Below, piece after piece: positions 1-11,788 of a stretch of 64,000 bases of DNA. Origin of the DNA: Batillaria attramentaria (lineage: Eukaryota; Mollusca; Gastropoda; Batillariidae); assembly GCA_018292915.2 (NCBI GenBank), contig JACVVK020000214.1, positions 231,001-295,000 on the forward strand, read 5' to 3'. Position 1 is the stretch's first letter, and every line of letters begins with the position of its first letter. The notes under the pieces are model-generated. The model worked only from the letters and a program-made list of their open reading frames with translations. It did not search any database and was not told the origin of the DNA. A program made the position numbers and the translations under genes.

Positions 1-404
1 TATAAAAACTACAGAGAAAATGTGACCCTCCACCACGAAATGAGTCGTCTTGTAACAAATAGCACAAGAAGACTCATTCCGTGGTGGAGGGTCACAAATG
101 ATCTGGAAAAGAGAAAAATGTAAAGTGGCCGTGTCATTAAAACTGATTGTTGACTGAGACTTGCAACTGTAGTTCTGTCCCTGAGTCTGTGCGGCTTTAA
201 GCCATAAAAACTCACCCTAACTCTGTCACAGTCGTGTCGAAGGCAGTAAAAACGGAAATATCACCCGTGTGCGTTATATATTGTTTTTAATCACAATATA
301 TAACTTTACTGAAACAAGCGAGGAACCTTGCTTCGAGTAAACAAAACTGTACAAAGCTTCTTCTAATCATTTGATATTTGATATCATGTACATGTTTATC
401 CAAG

Positions 405-697
405 GTGGAGTCGTTGTCCCCCGGCCTGACAGAAGACAGAGTCCCCGGATTGGATCAGATGGCTACATGGTGCCTACTCCTCTTACCACCAGCACCCGCC
501 ATACAGACGCCACAGACCAAGACAGTCCCCCAGCTGCTTCAGGTGGTTACATGGACATGGGGCAGGGTAGTGGGGCTGGCGGTTACGTTGATATGAGTCA
601 AGGTCAAAGGTCAAATCAGGATCAGCGGCCTGTAGATGTCGCTACTACTGCAGCACAAGAGAGAACTGTAAAGCCAGTGTATGAAAACACCACATAG
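405..697 (+). CDS. Last exon of a receptor: cytoplasmic tail with YxxM motifs
   Basis: An open frame begins after a splice acceptor (ccaag, 400-404) and ends at a TAG at 695-697; the rest of the gene lies left of the window. The roughly 97-residue segment is Gly/Ser/Thr/Gln-rich and has no hydrophobic stretch, as expected for a cytoplasmic tail. It holds a YMVP, then YMDM and YVDM, each in a GGY context, and ends in PVYENTT. YxxM phosphotyrosines are the known docking site of the p85 SH2 domains of PI 3-kinase, so the inferred role is recruitment of PI3K by an activated receptor. The frame opens two nucleotides into a codon (phase 1), the same phase used by the tail exons of the Ig receptor at 53-62 kb. 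The receptor class (Ig, EGF-repeat or kinase) cannot be told from this exon. An alternative frame is also open to 596 but has no such motifs. Confidence 0.6.
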
Positions 698-777
698 TTC
701 ACGTGAATTACAACTCTGATCTGACATACTGGAAAGGTTTGACACATTGTGTGAGAAACAAGGGACATGTAATAATG

Positions 778-962
778 ATAAGTGTGTATTGTGTACGCGC
801 TGTGTCCGATTTCTAGATTTAGCTCAAAGCGCCGCGAATTGAACCCATCACACGAACACATTACAATCATGTAGTGCCAACGGCCAGTTCATCAATTTCT
901 GACGGAATTTAGAATTGCATTTATTGTTCAAATTTTATTGGCCGATCATTTCCAAAGCTGAT
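778..962 (-). repeat. SINE-B fragment (3' part)
   Basis: This matches, with several differences, the 3' half of the tRNA-headed SINE seen complete at 15829-16195 and 60620-61013: a 'caaagcgccgcgaa' block, a block with 'acacattacaatca', and the closing 'aattgcatttatt' and 'catttccaaagc' segments. The tRNA-like head is absent. It lies 80 bp beyond the stop codon of the receptor tail exon, so it may be part of that gene's 3' UTR. Confidence 0.7.
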
Positions 963-1714
963 AAACTATATCAAACAAAACAACAGCAAAAGAGAATTTG
1001 TGTTTTAATAGGCATTAAAAAAAATTCACTACTTTTGACTTGTAAGAATCCGGCAAAACGAAACTGCATACAAAAACGTTGACACTATTTCCCACGCCTC
1101 CTTTCCGTTGTGTGTGTATCTGACAAACTGACTTTCCTTTTCTCGAAAACAGTCATATGTATACTTTAAAAATGGCAGACAGGGTCAATACAGATTTAGT
1201 TTTTCGCTCTATATTAGAGCATACATACAAATTAGCATTCATCACAGTGTTTGTAATGCCCGCCTGACAAACTGTTTGTATCAGAATGGATGATTTGTAC
1301 ATTGTGAGTATACCCTTACTGCAGTAGTACAAAAACGGATTATTTGTCAATAGTTTGAGCTTTGTTCTGAATTTTTCTGCACGCTTTCAAAACTAGTTCT
1401 CAGCCGGACGGTTTGTTCCAATACAAGAGAATTACTGTGCAATGGGAGAAATGACTGTACGCCCACAAGGAAACCAGATCGATACGATGGGAAATACCCA
1501 CTGATTTGATACTTTCATAGTCGTTGGTTGGAATTTGGCCAACTGGGCTGCAGAAATCACCAAAATATTCTACTGATTATATGAAAACTGGCGTTGATGT
1601 GAAAGTGGAATTGTTACCCCTGTTTTCAGAGACTGAACTGAAAGGCCTTTGTTTCTCTCTCTCTCGTAGTTTAGTGCATAATACCTTTTATATCTTGCTC
1701 CCTTTTTTTCCTTA
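963..1714. other. No gene recognised
   Basis: AT-rich, low-complexity sequence. No splice-bounded open frame, RNA gene or repeat shared with the rest of the window was recognised. Confidence 0.5.
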
Positions 1715-1850
1715 GTAGATAGTCTCTGTAGTATTAGCAACGGCAAGTTTGCAAACTGGCGAATTTCTGTCAAAACTTTTACCGTTGATAAATAAAGTTT
1801 CATCATCATCATCATCTCTCTTTCTCTCTCTCTCTCTGTATGTGTGTGTG
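1715..1850 (+). repeat. Retroposon 3' tail (AATAAAGTTTCAT family) with (ATC)n and (TC)n
   Basis: The segment containing 'gtagtattagcaacggcaag' and ending 'gataaataaagtttcatcat' followed by simple repeats resembles 36533-36650, which ends 'gacaaataaagtttcat' and is also followed by a simple repeat. The shared tail looks like the 3' end of a retroposon family whose body is not seen here. Confidence 0.5.
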
Positions 1851-2099
1851 TCCGCGTGTGTGATATCCCGTGTAATAGCGTCGGGCAGGCGAAATATTTT
1901 CGCTACACAGAGATCTGGTGTGCTGAATCTGCTCTTGAAAGTGGTGTTATTTCCTGCTACACAAACCAACCCCAGGTCACACTGCTGATTCGTCAGCATG
2001 ACCAGGAAACAAACAAGTAACAAAGAGGGACCCTACATTTTACATCAGGGTTCTGTGTCTAATGAAAGAGTTTATTGTGTCATTAGATCCCTTACCCCC

Positions 2100-2160
2100 T
2101 CCCCCCTTTCACACACACACACACACACACACTTCAAGTGCAAGTTCGCTGATATCCGTC
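2100..2160 (+). repeat. Poly-C/(CA)n block with a shared 29-bp motif
   Basis: A C-rich run and (CA)n are followed by a 29-bp sequence starting 'acttcaagtgcaagttcg' that recurs exactly at about 8162-8190, again after poly-C and (CA)n and next to the orphan ITIM exon. The pairing suggests a duplicated segment or a microsatellite-borne mobile sequence. Confidence 0.6.
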
Positions 2161-2723
2161 CCCCATGAACGTGTTAGTAGGGACAGCTGCCTTCACTTGA
2201 GGTGCAGCTGCACCCTACCGGTTACACGACAAAGAGATCAAAAAGAAAGACAGTACCGCGCACAGTTTTGTTATTTTATTCATCCGTTTTTGTTTGTAAT
2301 TTTGCAATAGGGCCCTCTTTGGGATTCAACTCGGTCCGCGCTATATCCAGGGGCATTCAGGCCCGCTCACAAACCAATGACGTCAAACGCGTCATGGGTT
2401 TGTGCGTCCCCCCTCGCGCTGCCGCCTCGCCACGCGGCGGTTCGCTCGGTGAAACCGAACGTGATTATACGCATCCCTGTAATTTAGCCTCATCCTGCTA
2501 TGTCAGAAAGGTAATTCTTATGTTCCTCCACCGTGCCCTTGGTAGTATATCAATTCAGCAACGCTATTAGGTCTCATAAGACACCGCGACCGTACTGCCG
2601 AGACGCTCTGTACTAAAAGCTGCCCGGGGCGTGGTTGCTCTCCGGTCCTGCCCGGACACAAATGAACGCTTCTATGGGCTGGATGAGTGGAATGAGTTTG
2701 GCGGAATTGAACAACGATTTTTG

Positions 2724-2730
<7 letters not shown>
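2161..2730. other. No gene recognised
   Basis: Contains GC-rich stretches and open frames without splice context or recognisable domains. Confidence 0.4.
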
Positions 2731-2758
<28 letters not shown>

Positions 2759-2817
2759 TGTGCGTCACTGTCAGTAATTATCACATACACACTTTACATT
2801 TCTTGCACGTTATTTTG

Positions 2818-2818
<1 letters not shown>

Positions 2819-2878
<60 letters not shown>
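2819..2878 (+). repeat. (CA)30 microsatellite
   Basis: About 60 bp of uninterrupted CA. A (TG)n tract lies just upstream at about 2732-2757, giving an inverted TG/CA pair. Confidence 0.95.
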
Positions 2879-2881
<3 letters not shown>

Positions 2882-3059
2882 AAACACTCGCAAAATTGGC
2901 GTTTCACGTGTTTTTCGTCACGTATTGGGAAACGGCGGCGAGACCAGAAAACATTTACATGACAGGTCACATCACTGGCCAGTGCCCCAACTTTTCGATA
3001 TCGTAATAATATCATGATAACACAACAGGAAATGTGGTTTGTAGGACATATGACGTGCA

Positions 3060-3600
3060 TAAAAACGCAGCATTGTCAGGTACGTGAATGCCCCTGCAGG
3101 AACACGAATGCCCCTGTGTGCATATAATGCATCAATAAATCAAATAGCCCTGTATGTACATGAATGCACATTATTAGTAAGCGCTATCATGATAATAAGG
3201 ACAAAACACCTCAAGACAAAATGAAGTGTGGTTGGATGGACAAATGGCATGCCCCAAATCACACCATGTGTCAGGTACATGAACGCCCCTGCTGGAACAC
3301 GAGTGCCCCTGTGTGCATATAATGCTATCAAATGGCCCTGTACATGAATGCACATTATTAGTAAACGCTATCATGATAATAAGGAGAAGAAAAAATTTAA
3401 AACACCTGAAGACAAAATGCAGTGTGGTTGGTGAGACAAATGGCATGCCCAAAACACACCATGTGTCAGGTGCATGAATGCCCCTGCAGGAACATGAGTG
3501 CCCCTACAGGAACATGAGTGCCCCTACATAGGCTATGTCAGTGCCTCTGCATGCATATAATGCTAACAAGGGCCCCGCAATGTACATGAATGCATCGCTG
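3060..3600 (+). repeat. Diverged tandem repeat, period about 200 bp
   Basis: Blocks such as 'caggtacatgaatgcccctg', 'gcatataatgc' and 'gcactattagtaagc'-like segments recur about every 200 bp for two to three units. A second cluster lies at 6870-7190, and isolated pieces at 3000-3060 and 3958-4060. Short open frames here are chance. Confidence 0.75.
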
Positions 3601-4199
3601 ATGAACTGAACAACACTGCAGAGAATGCATCGTGAGAGATCACGACAGTATTAAGACGCATTAGGCTCGAAGCAGTAGCGCGACGTGCGCGAATTTTACA
3701 GACACCTCATAGCTACTATGCTGATGACTGTAATCTGCTTTGTAAGTGTTTTCTGGTATCCCGTGTCGCGATACGTGGTGGAACAGGAATGTGAAACAAA
3801 TTTCCGATTTTTTTTTTATGTTTGATTTTTACATGAACGCGTCGTAGATCAATTTAGTCACCTAGGATTTTAGCCATCGTACAAAATAATAACTGACAGT
3901 ACGGAGTCGCAGTGTGCTCGTGCGTAAACGTGAAAGAAAACGTGAAGGCTTCTCTGTGTAGTGTAGAATGTACATCATTAGTAAGCACTATCATAATAAT
4001 ATCACGATAAGACAACAGGAAATGTGTTTTACAGGACAGTACTTCTTTGCTAGTGGTCACAAAAACAGGGAACAGACCAAAAAAAATAAAACACAACACA
4101 GGAAGCTCTTTTCTTCTGGTTTGTCACTTGTGTCATTGCTCTTTATTAGCAGCCTTACTGGTTTCCATACAGTGAGCTGTCAAACGTTTCCACTTGCCA

Positions 4200-6500
4200 A
4201 AGGTAACTCGCGTTACACTGTGACACGTACTTGGCTAAAACACAGCACTGTTATGGAGAATTTACTTTATCTTTATTTGTGTATGTAAGGGGTGTTGTAT
4301 CACCTGCCTAAAACAAGTTTGGTAAATTTGGTTGATATCCGATACTTAAAATAAAAACACAACTCATGTGACACGGTAACGCGAGTGACCTGCATACTGA
4401 TAATTTTCACAGTGCACAACAAAAACAATATATTTCTGCCCAATTTCCCTAACATATAGCACATCAGAACAGCATCACTGTCACCAATACTCTTGTCCCT
4501 GGAGGCAAATGTACAGTCACCAGCAGATGTTTTTCTTAAAAGGTGACCTTGTTACACGTGACACGTGCACTCATTAGCTTGAGACACAGTCACTCTCCTG
4601 AACGCGCTCGCCCACACATCCTCCCCCCTACACTAGTTGAAGGTAAACGCGAGTCTTCTGCCAGGTGTCAGTGATGGTTGTGCCACTATTGTCTGGATCA
4701 TGGAGGTTGGAGGTTGGATGCCACGCCTGATCAGCCCAAATGTAGACCCCATCTTTCTCCTCAAGATAGTGCAGCAAACATTCTCTCTCGCCTTCTGCAT
4801 CCACAACCTCAAGAACCTACAACACACAGAATACAACAGCAGGAATATACACTAGATTCGTATCAATATAAATGTATTTAGAACAAAGAAAAGAAGTAAA
4901 AAAAAAAAAAGCAAACAAAGCACTACTGAGAACTTTTTTGGGGTCTACATTTGTGATAAGAATAAAAACAGCCGTGCAGTTGTTAATAAAAACATTTTAA
5001 AATATAACTCATTTACCTTGGCGTAGTAGAGGGTTTCAGTCTGCCTGCGGCCAGTAGTGAAGACTGCCTTCACAAAGATCCACCTTGGGAGTTCTGAAAA
5101 AAAGACGCAAGTTTTAAGCATTTAATAAACACAGAAAATAAGCTTAACTTACTTTTACAAGGCAAGAAATTCGCTTTCATTAAGCGTGAAAGGTATACTT
5201 TGTGTACGCCATTATTCCGTCCAAGGTGTCGTCAGTAATTCCGTACCATACACGTCCTGTGAAACACAGTTACCAGGTCAGGTTAAATGCCACATTTCGG
5301 AACTAAAAAAAGAAATTTGCTAACAGCGCAAAACATTTAATTTCTTCCTAATCTGCCAACACACTAAAAAATGCATATTGCTACTTGTAGGTAGGTAAAC
5401 CAGAAACAGTAACATGATTACATGGGACACACAAATAACCTGTCCCGTGAAACACTGCAACCAAGAACCTATTTTCAACCTTATTGTCTCTTTCAAGATG
5501 TATTTTCAAATAGTTGTTTTGATGCAAACCTACATAGCAATGCAAAGAAAGCAAAAAAAAAAACAAAAAAAAACTGCACTACTGATAAGGCAATCAACGT
5601 TTTTCTTATAAAAAGGGTGCACTGGGTAACAACCATTACCGCGACACAGGTCGTGCATTGATTTCTGTGAAAAACGGGTGTCCCGTGAAACAAACTTACT
5701 AATGTTTCATTATTGACCATCCCGGGGAATTTGTTCAGAATCAATAAAAGTGTGCTACTAGACAGACACCTCCAGTACAAAACCTCTCACGGAGGTTATG
5801 TCATATCTTTCCTGTGGTCACTAGAGGCTAAAATGCACTTTTCACGTCACACACGTTTCATGGGAGGACTGGAGGAGACATGAAGGAATGGGTACTGCCA
5901 CATCGTTAATTAAGCTGAAGCGCGTGATTTCATACAAAATATCACCAAAATATTGAGTGAAAAACTAAGTTAAAAAATTTCTTCTTACCTTGAAACACCG
6001 ACGATTGCAAAAAGTCGCTTCACAGAGCCGATGACACTCCAAAATACCGGCAACATGCGATCGTCTTTCGCGCCGGTCACATCGTTACCGGTGAAAGAAA
6101 GGCGTGACACGTAACGGTTTTCGGGCTCAGAAACGCAGAAATTTCGCTGTTGATGTGTAAAACGTCATCAGTCAGCAAGTATGACCTTGGGTACACAAAA
6201 ATACGGTGTTCTGAGCTGCTGTTTTCGAAACTTGTGTTCGGACACGGTCTCTAAACTTTGAAGGTAACTAACGTTTCACTTGTGACACGGCGAACAATAT
6301 GCGACCTAAATAAACCAGGAATGCAAAAGTGCTGTTGAAACTGCAGCAAACATGCGCATTGTGATGTAAACTTGCCACATTTGAGGTTTGAGGTACAGAA
6401 ACGAGTTTACAATGGGCTTTCGACAGCCAACTTCGATACCGATCGAGTGTGACACGCCATGTAACGCGGTTACCGTTAACATTCCCTGCAATTTCTAAAC
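4200..6500. other. Cluster of GTGACACG / GTAACGCG motifs
   Basis: The octamer TGTGACACG or close variants occur near 4220, 4368, 4558, 6103, 6281 and 6449, usually beside GTAACG(CG) or GTTAC in either orientation. The related CCCGTGAAAC(A) occurs near 5441 and 5682. No array period is evident. Function unknown. Confidence 0.4.
4628..5093 (-). CDS. Unidentified spliced gene, last two exons
   Basis: Read on the minus strand, an exon 5093-5017 follows a strong acceptor (poly-T then cag) and ends at a gtaaat donor. The next exon, 4816-4628, follows an acceptor gttgtag and closes with TAG. The frame joins in phase 0 and yields about 87 residues with no internal stop. The first exon contains PRWIFVKAVF, the second HYLEEKDGVYIWADQ. 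The sequence is rich in acidic and aromatic residues and lacks any TM or signal segment. I do not recognise the family. A possible further exon upstream (5256-5199, containing RVWYGITDD) has splice-like borders, but its phase does not match, so it is not included. The surrounding 4.2-6.5 kb has scattered short motifs, so this may be a transposon-borne gene. Confidence 0.4.
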
Positions 6501-6869
6501 CAGCAGTACAAAAAAGTATCTTCAGCCGTTCTTTTTTAAATAATTTAACGTCTTGTTATGATGTAAAGATAAACATTTCGAGTCAGCTTTGTTAACTGAC
6601 TTCACACGGGACAGATTTGGATAGCAGGTTGTCGAGTTCCCTTTTCTGACACCATTTTTACCACCATTTTTACCGTTTCTTTTGCAATTTCTCTTTTTGT
6701 ACAAGCATTTTCAAACCGTCCTTGCTCATGCTGTTACTTTATTGTTTCATCAAGACACAAACGTCAATTTTTAATGAGTTTGGACTAAATATGTACTGTA
6801 AACAACGTTCTAGTGAAGCTACCCCAGTTTGTGACCACTAGCAAAGAATGACAGAGGAATATGACGTGC

Positions 6870-7190
6870 CCAAAATACAGCATGTGTCAGGTACATGAAT
6901 GCCCCTGCAGGAACACGAATGCCCCTGTGTGCATATAATGCTAACGAATGGCCCTGTATGTACATGAATGCACAATATTAGTAAGCACTATCATGATAAT
7001 AAGGGCAAAACACCTGAAGACAAAATGCGGTGTGGTTGGTGAGAGAAATGTGTCAGGTACATGAATGCCCCTGCGGGAACATGAGTGCCCCTGCATAAGG
7101 TATGACTGTGCACCTGCGTGCATATAATGCTTACAAGGGGTCCTGCATGTACATGAATGCTTCGTTTATGAATTGAACAACACGAGAAAG
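6870..7190 (+). repeat. Second block of the about 200-bp tandem repeat
   Basis: Shares the 'aggtacatgaatgcccctgc', 'tgcatataatgct' and 'actatcatgataataagg' blocks with 3060-3600, in the same orientation, 3.8 kb away. Confidence 0.75.
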
Positions 7191-7390
7191 CATCAGTGGT
7201 GAGGGATCGCGACAGTATTAATATGAAATGGGCTTGGAACACAATTCCTGCAAAACCGTGCGACTAGGCAAGGTTTGCCATGCCCGGGCAGGTTTTAGTA
7301 CGACATGCTAGTACTGCATCTCCGTAGTACTGCCATGGCCTATTACGATGGTTTCTCATGTTGTTGAGTTGATTTACTACAACGCGTACG

Positions 7391-7428
<38 letters not shown>
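7391..7428 (+). repeat. (TG)n microsatellite
   Basis: About 38 bp of TG repeats. Confidence 0.9.
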
Positions 7429-7991
7429 TTAAGGGGACCTCTTAACAAAGTCACCGAGTATCCGGCATACCTCCTCGCATTAAAACTGAAATGGGTCGTT
7501 TCGATTCTCAAGGGCTACCCCTGCCCCTGTACACTTGGCTTATTCATCGTCATGTCCATGTTCAGCCCGCAGAAGGAATGTAGGCCAGCGCAGAGTCAGT
7601 AATTCGGAGCGACCGAGCGTGTCTGTTTTAAGTGCTGTCAGAGTTGCCTGTGGCTATGTCACGTGCTCACCGAGAATGTCAGCGGCTATAAATGCCAGGG
7701 GGCGCAATGGTGCACCTGGTGTTTAACGATTTCTTTAAAGGTCCACTAGGTCTGGTGCTGCCGGTTTCGTATTGTATCGTTCATTCTCACAGTGAGGGCG
7801 AGACATCATCCTAACTATAGTAATCAAGGAGGGGGAGGAGGAAGGATAGCCTATTTAAAAAAAAAAGTGCAATAAGTGGTAGGTGTTTTGGTAATTCTAC
7901 CTCCGCACCGTAAGCACAACCCTCTACCCATGTCAGTGTAGCAAAGCATTGTGTGAACTCTATTTTCCCTGCCGACGTCTGACCGTTCTAG

Positions 7992-8138
7992 GGAGATGGC
8001 AGCGGACGTCACAAGAACGCCGAAGGTTTGACGTACGTTGAGCTGGACTTCGCCGGCAAGCCGGACAATCACGTGATCTTCAGTGACACGAGCAACACGG
8101 AGTATGCCGACATCAACCTGGAAGATGTTCCTCCAAGA
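7992..8138 (+). CDS. Orphan receptor-tail exon with ITIM and ITSM motifs
   Basis: After an acceptor (ccgttctag, ending 7991) an open frame of 49 codons runs to an arginine codon before a poly-C tract. It is hydrophilic and contains LTYVEL, which fits the ITIM consensus (I/V/L/S)xYxx(I/L/V), and TEYADI, which fits the ITSM consensus TxYxx(V/I). In known families such motifs recruit SH2-domain phosphatases or adaptors to inhibitory or switch receptors, so a receptor cytoplasmic tail is inferred. The frame stays open through poly-C and (CA)n to a TAA at 8202-8204, but that part is a repeat also found at 2100-2160, so the coding end is uncertain. No donor is obvious and no TM exon was found nearby. 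It may be a displaced or relict exon, possibly of the gene whose tail lies at 405-697. Confidence 0.5.
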
Positions 8139-8191
8139 CCCCCCCCCCCCCCACACACACACACTTCAAGTGCAAGTTCGCTGATATCCGT
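8139..8191 (+). repeat. Poly-C/(CA)n block with the shared 29-bp motif
   Basis: Same arrangement as 2100-2160: poly-C, (CA)n, then the motif beginning 'acttcaagtgcaagttcg'. It abuts the ITIM exon directly. Confidence 0.6.
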
Positions 8192-8204
8192 AAAAAAAAA
8201 GTAA

Positions 8205-9400
8205 AAAAGTGATGGGTCTTCACCTGTCTGGGCAAACTCGTAAGTGTGTTTGCTCAAGAAACATTCACTTGACACATACGCTATTTTGGTTTTGCACAGC
8301 GGTTGGCGGAATTCAAATGGAGTTGTTGTCTCTTTCCAATGCGATTACTCTGTTCCACATATTCATTTGATCATGCTGCATCATCTCTTTGCCCAACCAA
8401 ATACAAACCTAAGTTATTACACGAAAAACAACAACAACAAAAAACTAATTTCACTACTGGACAATAATGTTTTGTTGCTAAAGTTATAACCGTACAACCG
8501 CTGAGGAGGGGGAGGGCGAGGGGGAGGGCGAGGGGGAGGGCGGATGTGTCGAATGCCTGTGGCGTATCCATAATTCCACTGATGAAGGCCCAATCCAGCC
8601 CAAAGGTCAGTCAATCGTCAGGCAAACTGGGTGCATGGCCAGATGGAAGCTGGAAAACGGTTTCTGCGTATAGTGCAACTGAGTCTGATAGAGGGATGGG
8701 TAGAGGATTCTTACGTGTTCAATTGTTTGTTAACTCTGTTAGATCCGGCCATTTTGAAGGGTGTTACCATGCTGACTGATTGTGCAGATCTAGATAGTAA
8801 GCCTGATAAAAAGGAAAGCCACAAGACACGTTGCTTTCACTAGGAAAGAAACCGCCTCATGATTTTCTCCTATCGGTAAAATGAGTAGTTTTCAAAAGCA
8901 TAATCTTGTGTACAAATGCTCTGTACCAGTGCGTCCTATCAGATTTAGGGGGGAGGGGGGGATATTGATCATGGGTTAATTATAGCGTTTTTATTCCTTC
9001 TTTGCTTTGCATCCTTTATGCCTGTCCAATCCATTATAATTGCCCTAACAGATGAAGTATTTTGAATCCTTCCTGAAGATGTTGGTTACACCTAATAGAC
9101 GACTCCACTCGGCAAGCCAAAGGGAACATAGGCTGATGTACAGGGATAGCCTGGGACGCGTTAGAACGGGTGGCGAGAGGGCCAGCGGGACTAAGAGGAA
9201 CAAAAAGGGATACAGTGATACAAGCATTGTAAACAAAAATATCAGTATATAGGGGCCTGGTATGACCCGGTCTCATGCACAGCATGGTTCTACGGAATAC
9301 ATGAACCATTGAACGTGTATGATCGTTTTGTCCTTTCGCCAATGAATGGCACTCACGGCTGCTACCATACATGAAACAATGGCTGTCAAAATTAGCCTCA
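8205..9400. other. No gene recognised
   Basis: A (GGGGGAGGGCGA)-type purine-rich minisatellite of about three units lies at 8504-8540. Nothing else was recognised. Confidence 0.45.
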
Positions 9401-9402
9401 CG

Positions 9403-9514
9403 AAAAAAAAAAAAAAAAAAAAAAAACAACAAAGAAAGAACACATTCCGTTTTCATGCCCCTTCAGCCCACAATCGCCCACTCCACCCGCCTCATCACCC
9501 CCCCCCCCCACCTC

Positions 9515-9568
<54 letters not shown>
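9403..9568 (+). repeat. Poly-A tract and (CA)n microsatellite
   Basis: A run of about 24 A at 9403-9426 and about 50 bp of (CA)n at 9519-9568, separated by C-rich sequence. Confidence 0.9.
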
Positions 9569-9570
<2 letters not shown>

Positions 9571-10254
9571 CAGTGTCAATGACAAGGACAAGGACAGTCC
9601 TTTATTCTTCCAGCGGTAGAAGATTTTGGCCAAAAGGCCAGTTTGCAACCTTGCCGTGGCTAGACTACAGTACGAGAGTAAAAGTAAGCTAAGGATTATA
9701 TAGGCCTACATTATAGACATTAAAACTGAAATAGAAGAAAGCGACGAATAAGCATATTTATATAAAAAATAGATGACTTCCCCTGGACCATCCCACACGG
9801 TAGAGAGAGAGAGAGAGAGAGAGAGACGGTGTGCTGCATCGTGACGTTAGATGTGCTCGTCTAGCCTGTTAGCTAGTCACTCTTCGAATCCGTTCAGACA
9901 ACCGACAATGACACTAGGACAGGTGCAAAGTCAAGACTATACTCCGCAGCCTCTTTCATCTGTGGAGTACCTCGAACCATGGATCTCTTGATCCCACAGG
10001 CAAGGTTTCAAGCTCCTCAAGAACTCATGAAACAGCACTTAGCCGATACGAGTCACCAGTCTTGGTCTTTTGTTTCCCATGCACCGATAGCGTGCAAGGC
10101 CTGCGAAACATTGTCCGCGGTTCTCTGTCTCTCTGTTCGCACGTTTTCTGTTTTTGTTCTTCAAGGTTTCAAAACAAGTTTGAAAATTGATTGCAAGACC
10201 AAAAATTCCACTGTTTTCAAGTAAACAAATAAAGTTATTTAATTTTTTTTTACA

Positions 10255-10255
10255 T

Positions 10256-10309
<54 letters not shown>

Positions 10310-10352
10310 GCACACACACACTGACACACACTGACACACACACACACACAGA
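10255..10352 (+). repeat. Compound (CT)n-(CA)n microsatellite
   Basis: Interrupted CT repeats pass into CA repeats with CTGACACACA interruptions. Confidence 0.9.
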
Positions 10353-10669
10353 CAGAGGATTCAAGATTATTTCAACTATTTTTTTTATTAATTATGTATA
10401 AATGAGATAAACATCCAGACAGGTGAAAATTAGTTTGTTACTTAGGCCTTAAGGCCGCGCAAGCAACAGAGTAATTGGCGGCTCACAGACAAAGTGAAAG
10501 GATTTTGTGTTACAGTAATAGGAAAACATTCAAAGCAAGACATTCCAATTGCACATACAAATATAGCACCGACACAAAAAAATGGCTGCCTCAACCATAT
10601 GCCAGCTCCTGTGGTATTCCTCCCTGGTAATGGGTGGAATCCACGGAGAGCTCGGAAGCTGGGGCAATT

Positions 10670-10885
10670 TTTATTATGCATGATGACGGAGATGAGGATG
10701 ATGGTAAGATGATGCTATGGAGGTCCATTTCGTTTGGGACTGCGGGACAGGGCTGCATTTCATGCTTCCTGTCATAAATATCCCAGCATTAACCAGGCCC
10801 GGGAACTACGGCACCTGCGGTGCCGGCCGTGTAATCATCCACATCATAAGACGTGTCATACTAAGGGAAACACCCCCAAAGTCGC
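10670..10885 (+). repeat. Dispersed repeat, pair of 40010-40220
   Basis: Shares 'ttatgcatgatga'-like, 'gcatgatga', 'ggaggtcc', 'tgacataaatatccc'-like and 'accaggcc' blocks in the same order as 40010-40220. Two copies are visible; the class is unknown. Confidence 0.55.
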
Positions 10886-10964
10886 ACCCGTGAAGTGGGT
10901 GAAACTCGGCTGTGTGGCAACAGCCCCCCCCCCCCCCCCCCACCCATTGGGCCCGTAGTACACC

Positions 10965-11083
10965 CGCTCTGGGTACGAGCCGACCTAGGTAGGAATAATC
11001 CCGCTTTCCTCGAATGGGACTCGAACCCGGATCTGCCGGTCCATGGTTCGAAGTGCTAACCACTACGATACGGGGCCCGGTAT
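10965..11083 (-). repeat. tRNA-headed SINE (family C)
   Basis: Read on the minus strand it starts GGGCCCCGTATCGTAGTGG, contains a B-box-like GGGTTCGAGTCCC at the expected spacing, and is followed by a short unrelated body. It is distinct from SINE families A and B. Confidence 0.6.
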
Positions 11084-11608
11084 TTTTGGCACTTTTCAGT
11101 GGTACTACCAACTCTAATATGCCCCAAATCACCCTCTGTCCCCCTCCTGTTGGAACACATGACATAATAATTATTAGGTAATGTTCATTTCACACCCTAG
11201 CGGGCACACCGAGCACATAGTAGCAGGAAGCGATGCTCTTTTGTCTGAAAACTAGCTAACGGAAGGAGGCAGTGATCGGTTAATAATGCACATAAATATG
11301 AGTTGTAAAAGAACAAGAAAAGGCACATTGAAGACGTGTTTGAATATCTAGCTGACAAGTATTTCCAATTGAAAAACAGGCGCAAAATGGCGGCCATTTT
11401 GACGTGTTGCATTTCCACACCTCATCTAAGACAATGCTCTCATGTTTCATTGCAGACAAACTGTGTGAACCATTGAATCTTCATCGGGAAGTTTCCTGCA
11501 GAGGATTATGCTATTGCTATTCTATGACCTTTCGGCGCACGGCGTTAAGCCCTTAATTAATAAATAACTAATAGGACCTTTTGAAACGCTAGGACTAGAC
11601 TCTTACGA

Positions 11609-11788
11609 AATGTGGCAGTAAACCATAGTGTTCCTTGGGATAGCCGAAGGAACGGAAAATGCGGATGTAATGTGGCAGTAAACCATAGTGTTCCTTGGGA
11701 TAGCCGAAGGAACGGAAAATGCGGATGTAATGTGGCAGTAAACCATAGTGTTCCTTGGGATAGCCGAAGGAACGGAAAATGCGGATGG
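11609..11788 (+). repeat. Perfect tandem repeat, 60 bp x 3
   Basis: Three back-to-back identical 60-bp units, each containing 'aaccatagtgttccttggga'. Because 60 is a multiple of three, repeated peptides appear in several frames, but no start, splice or codon signal supports coding. Confidence 0.95.

Noticed and set aside
11609..11788. CRISPR-like repeat array
   Set aside because: Units abut with no spacers, and the window is clearly eukaryotic.
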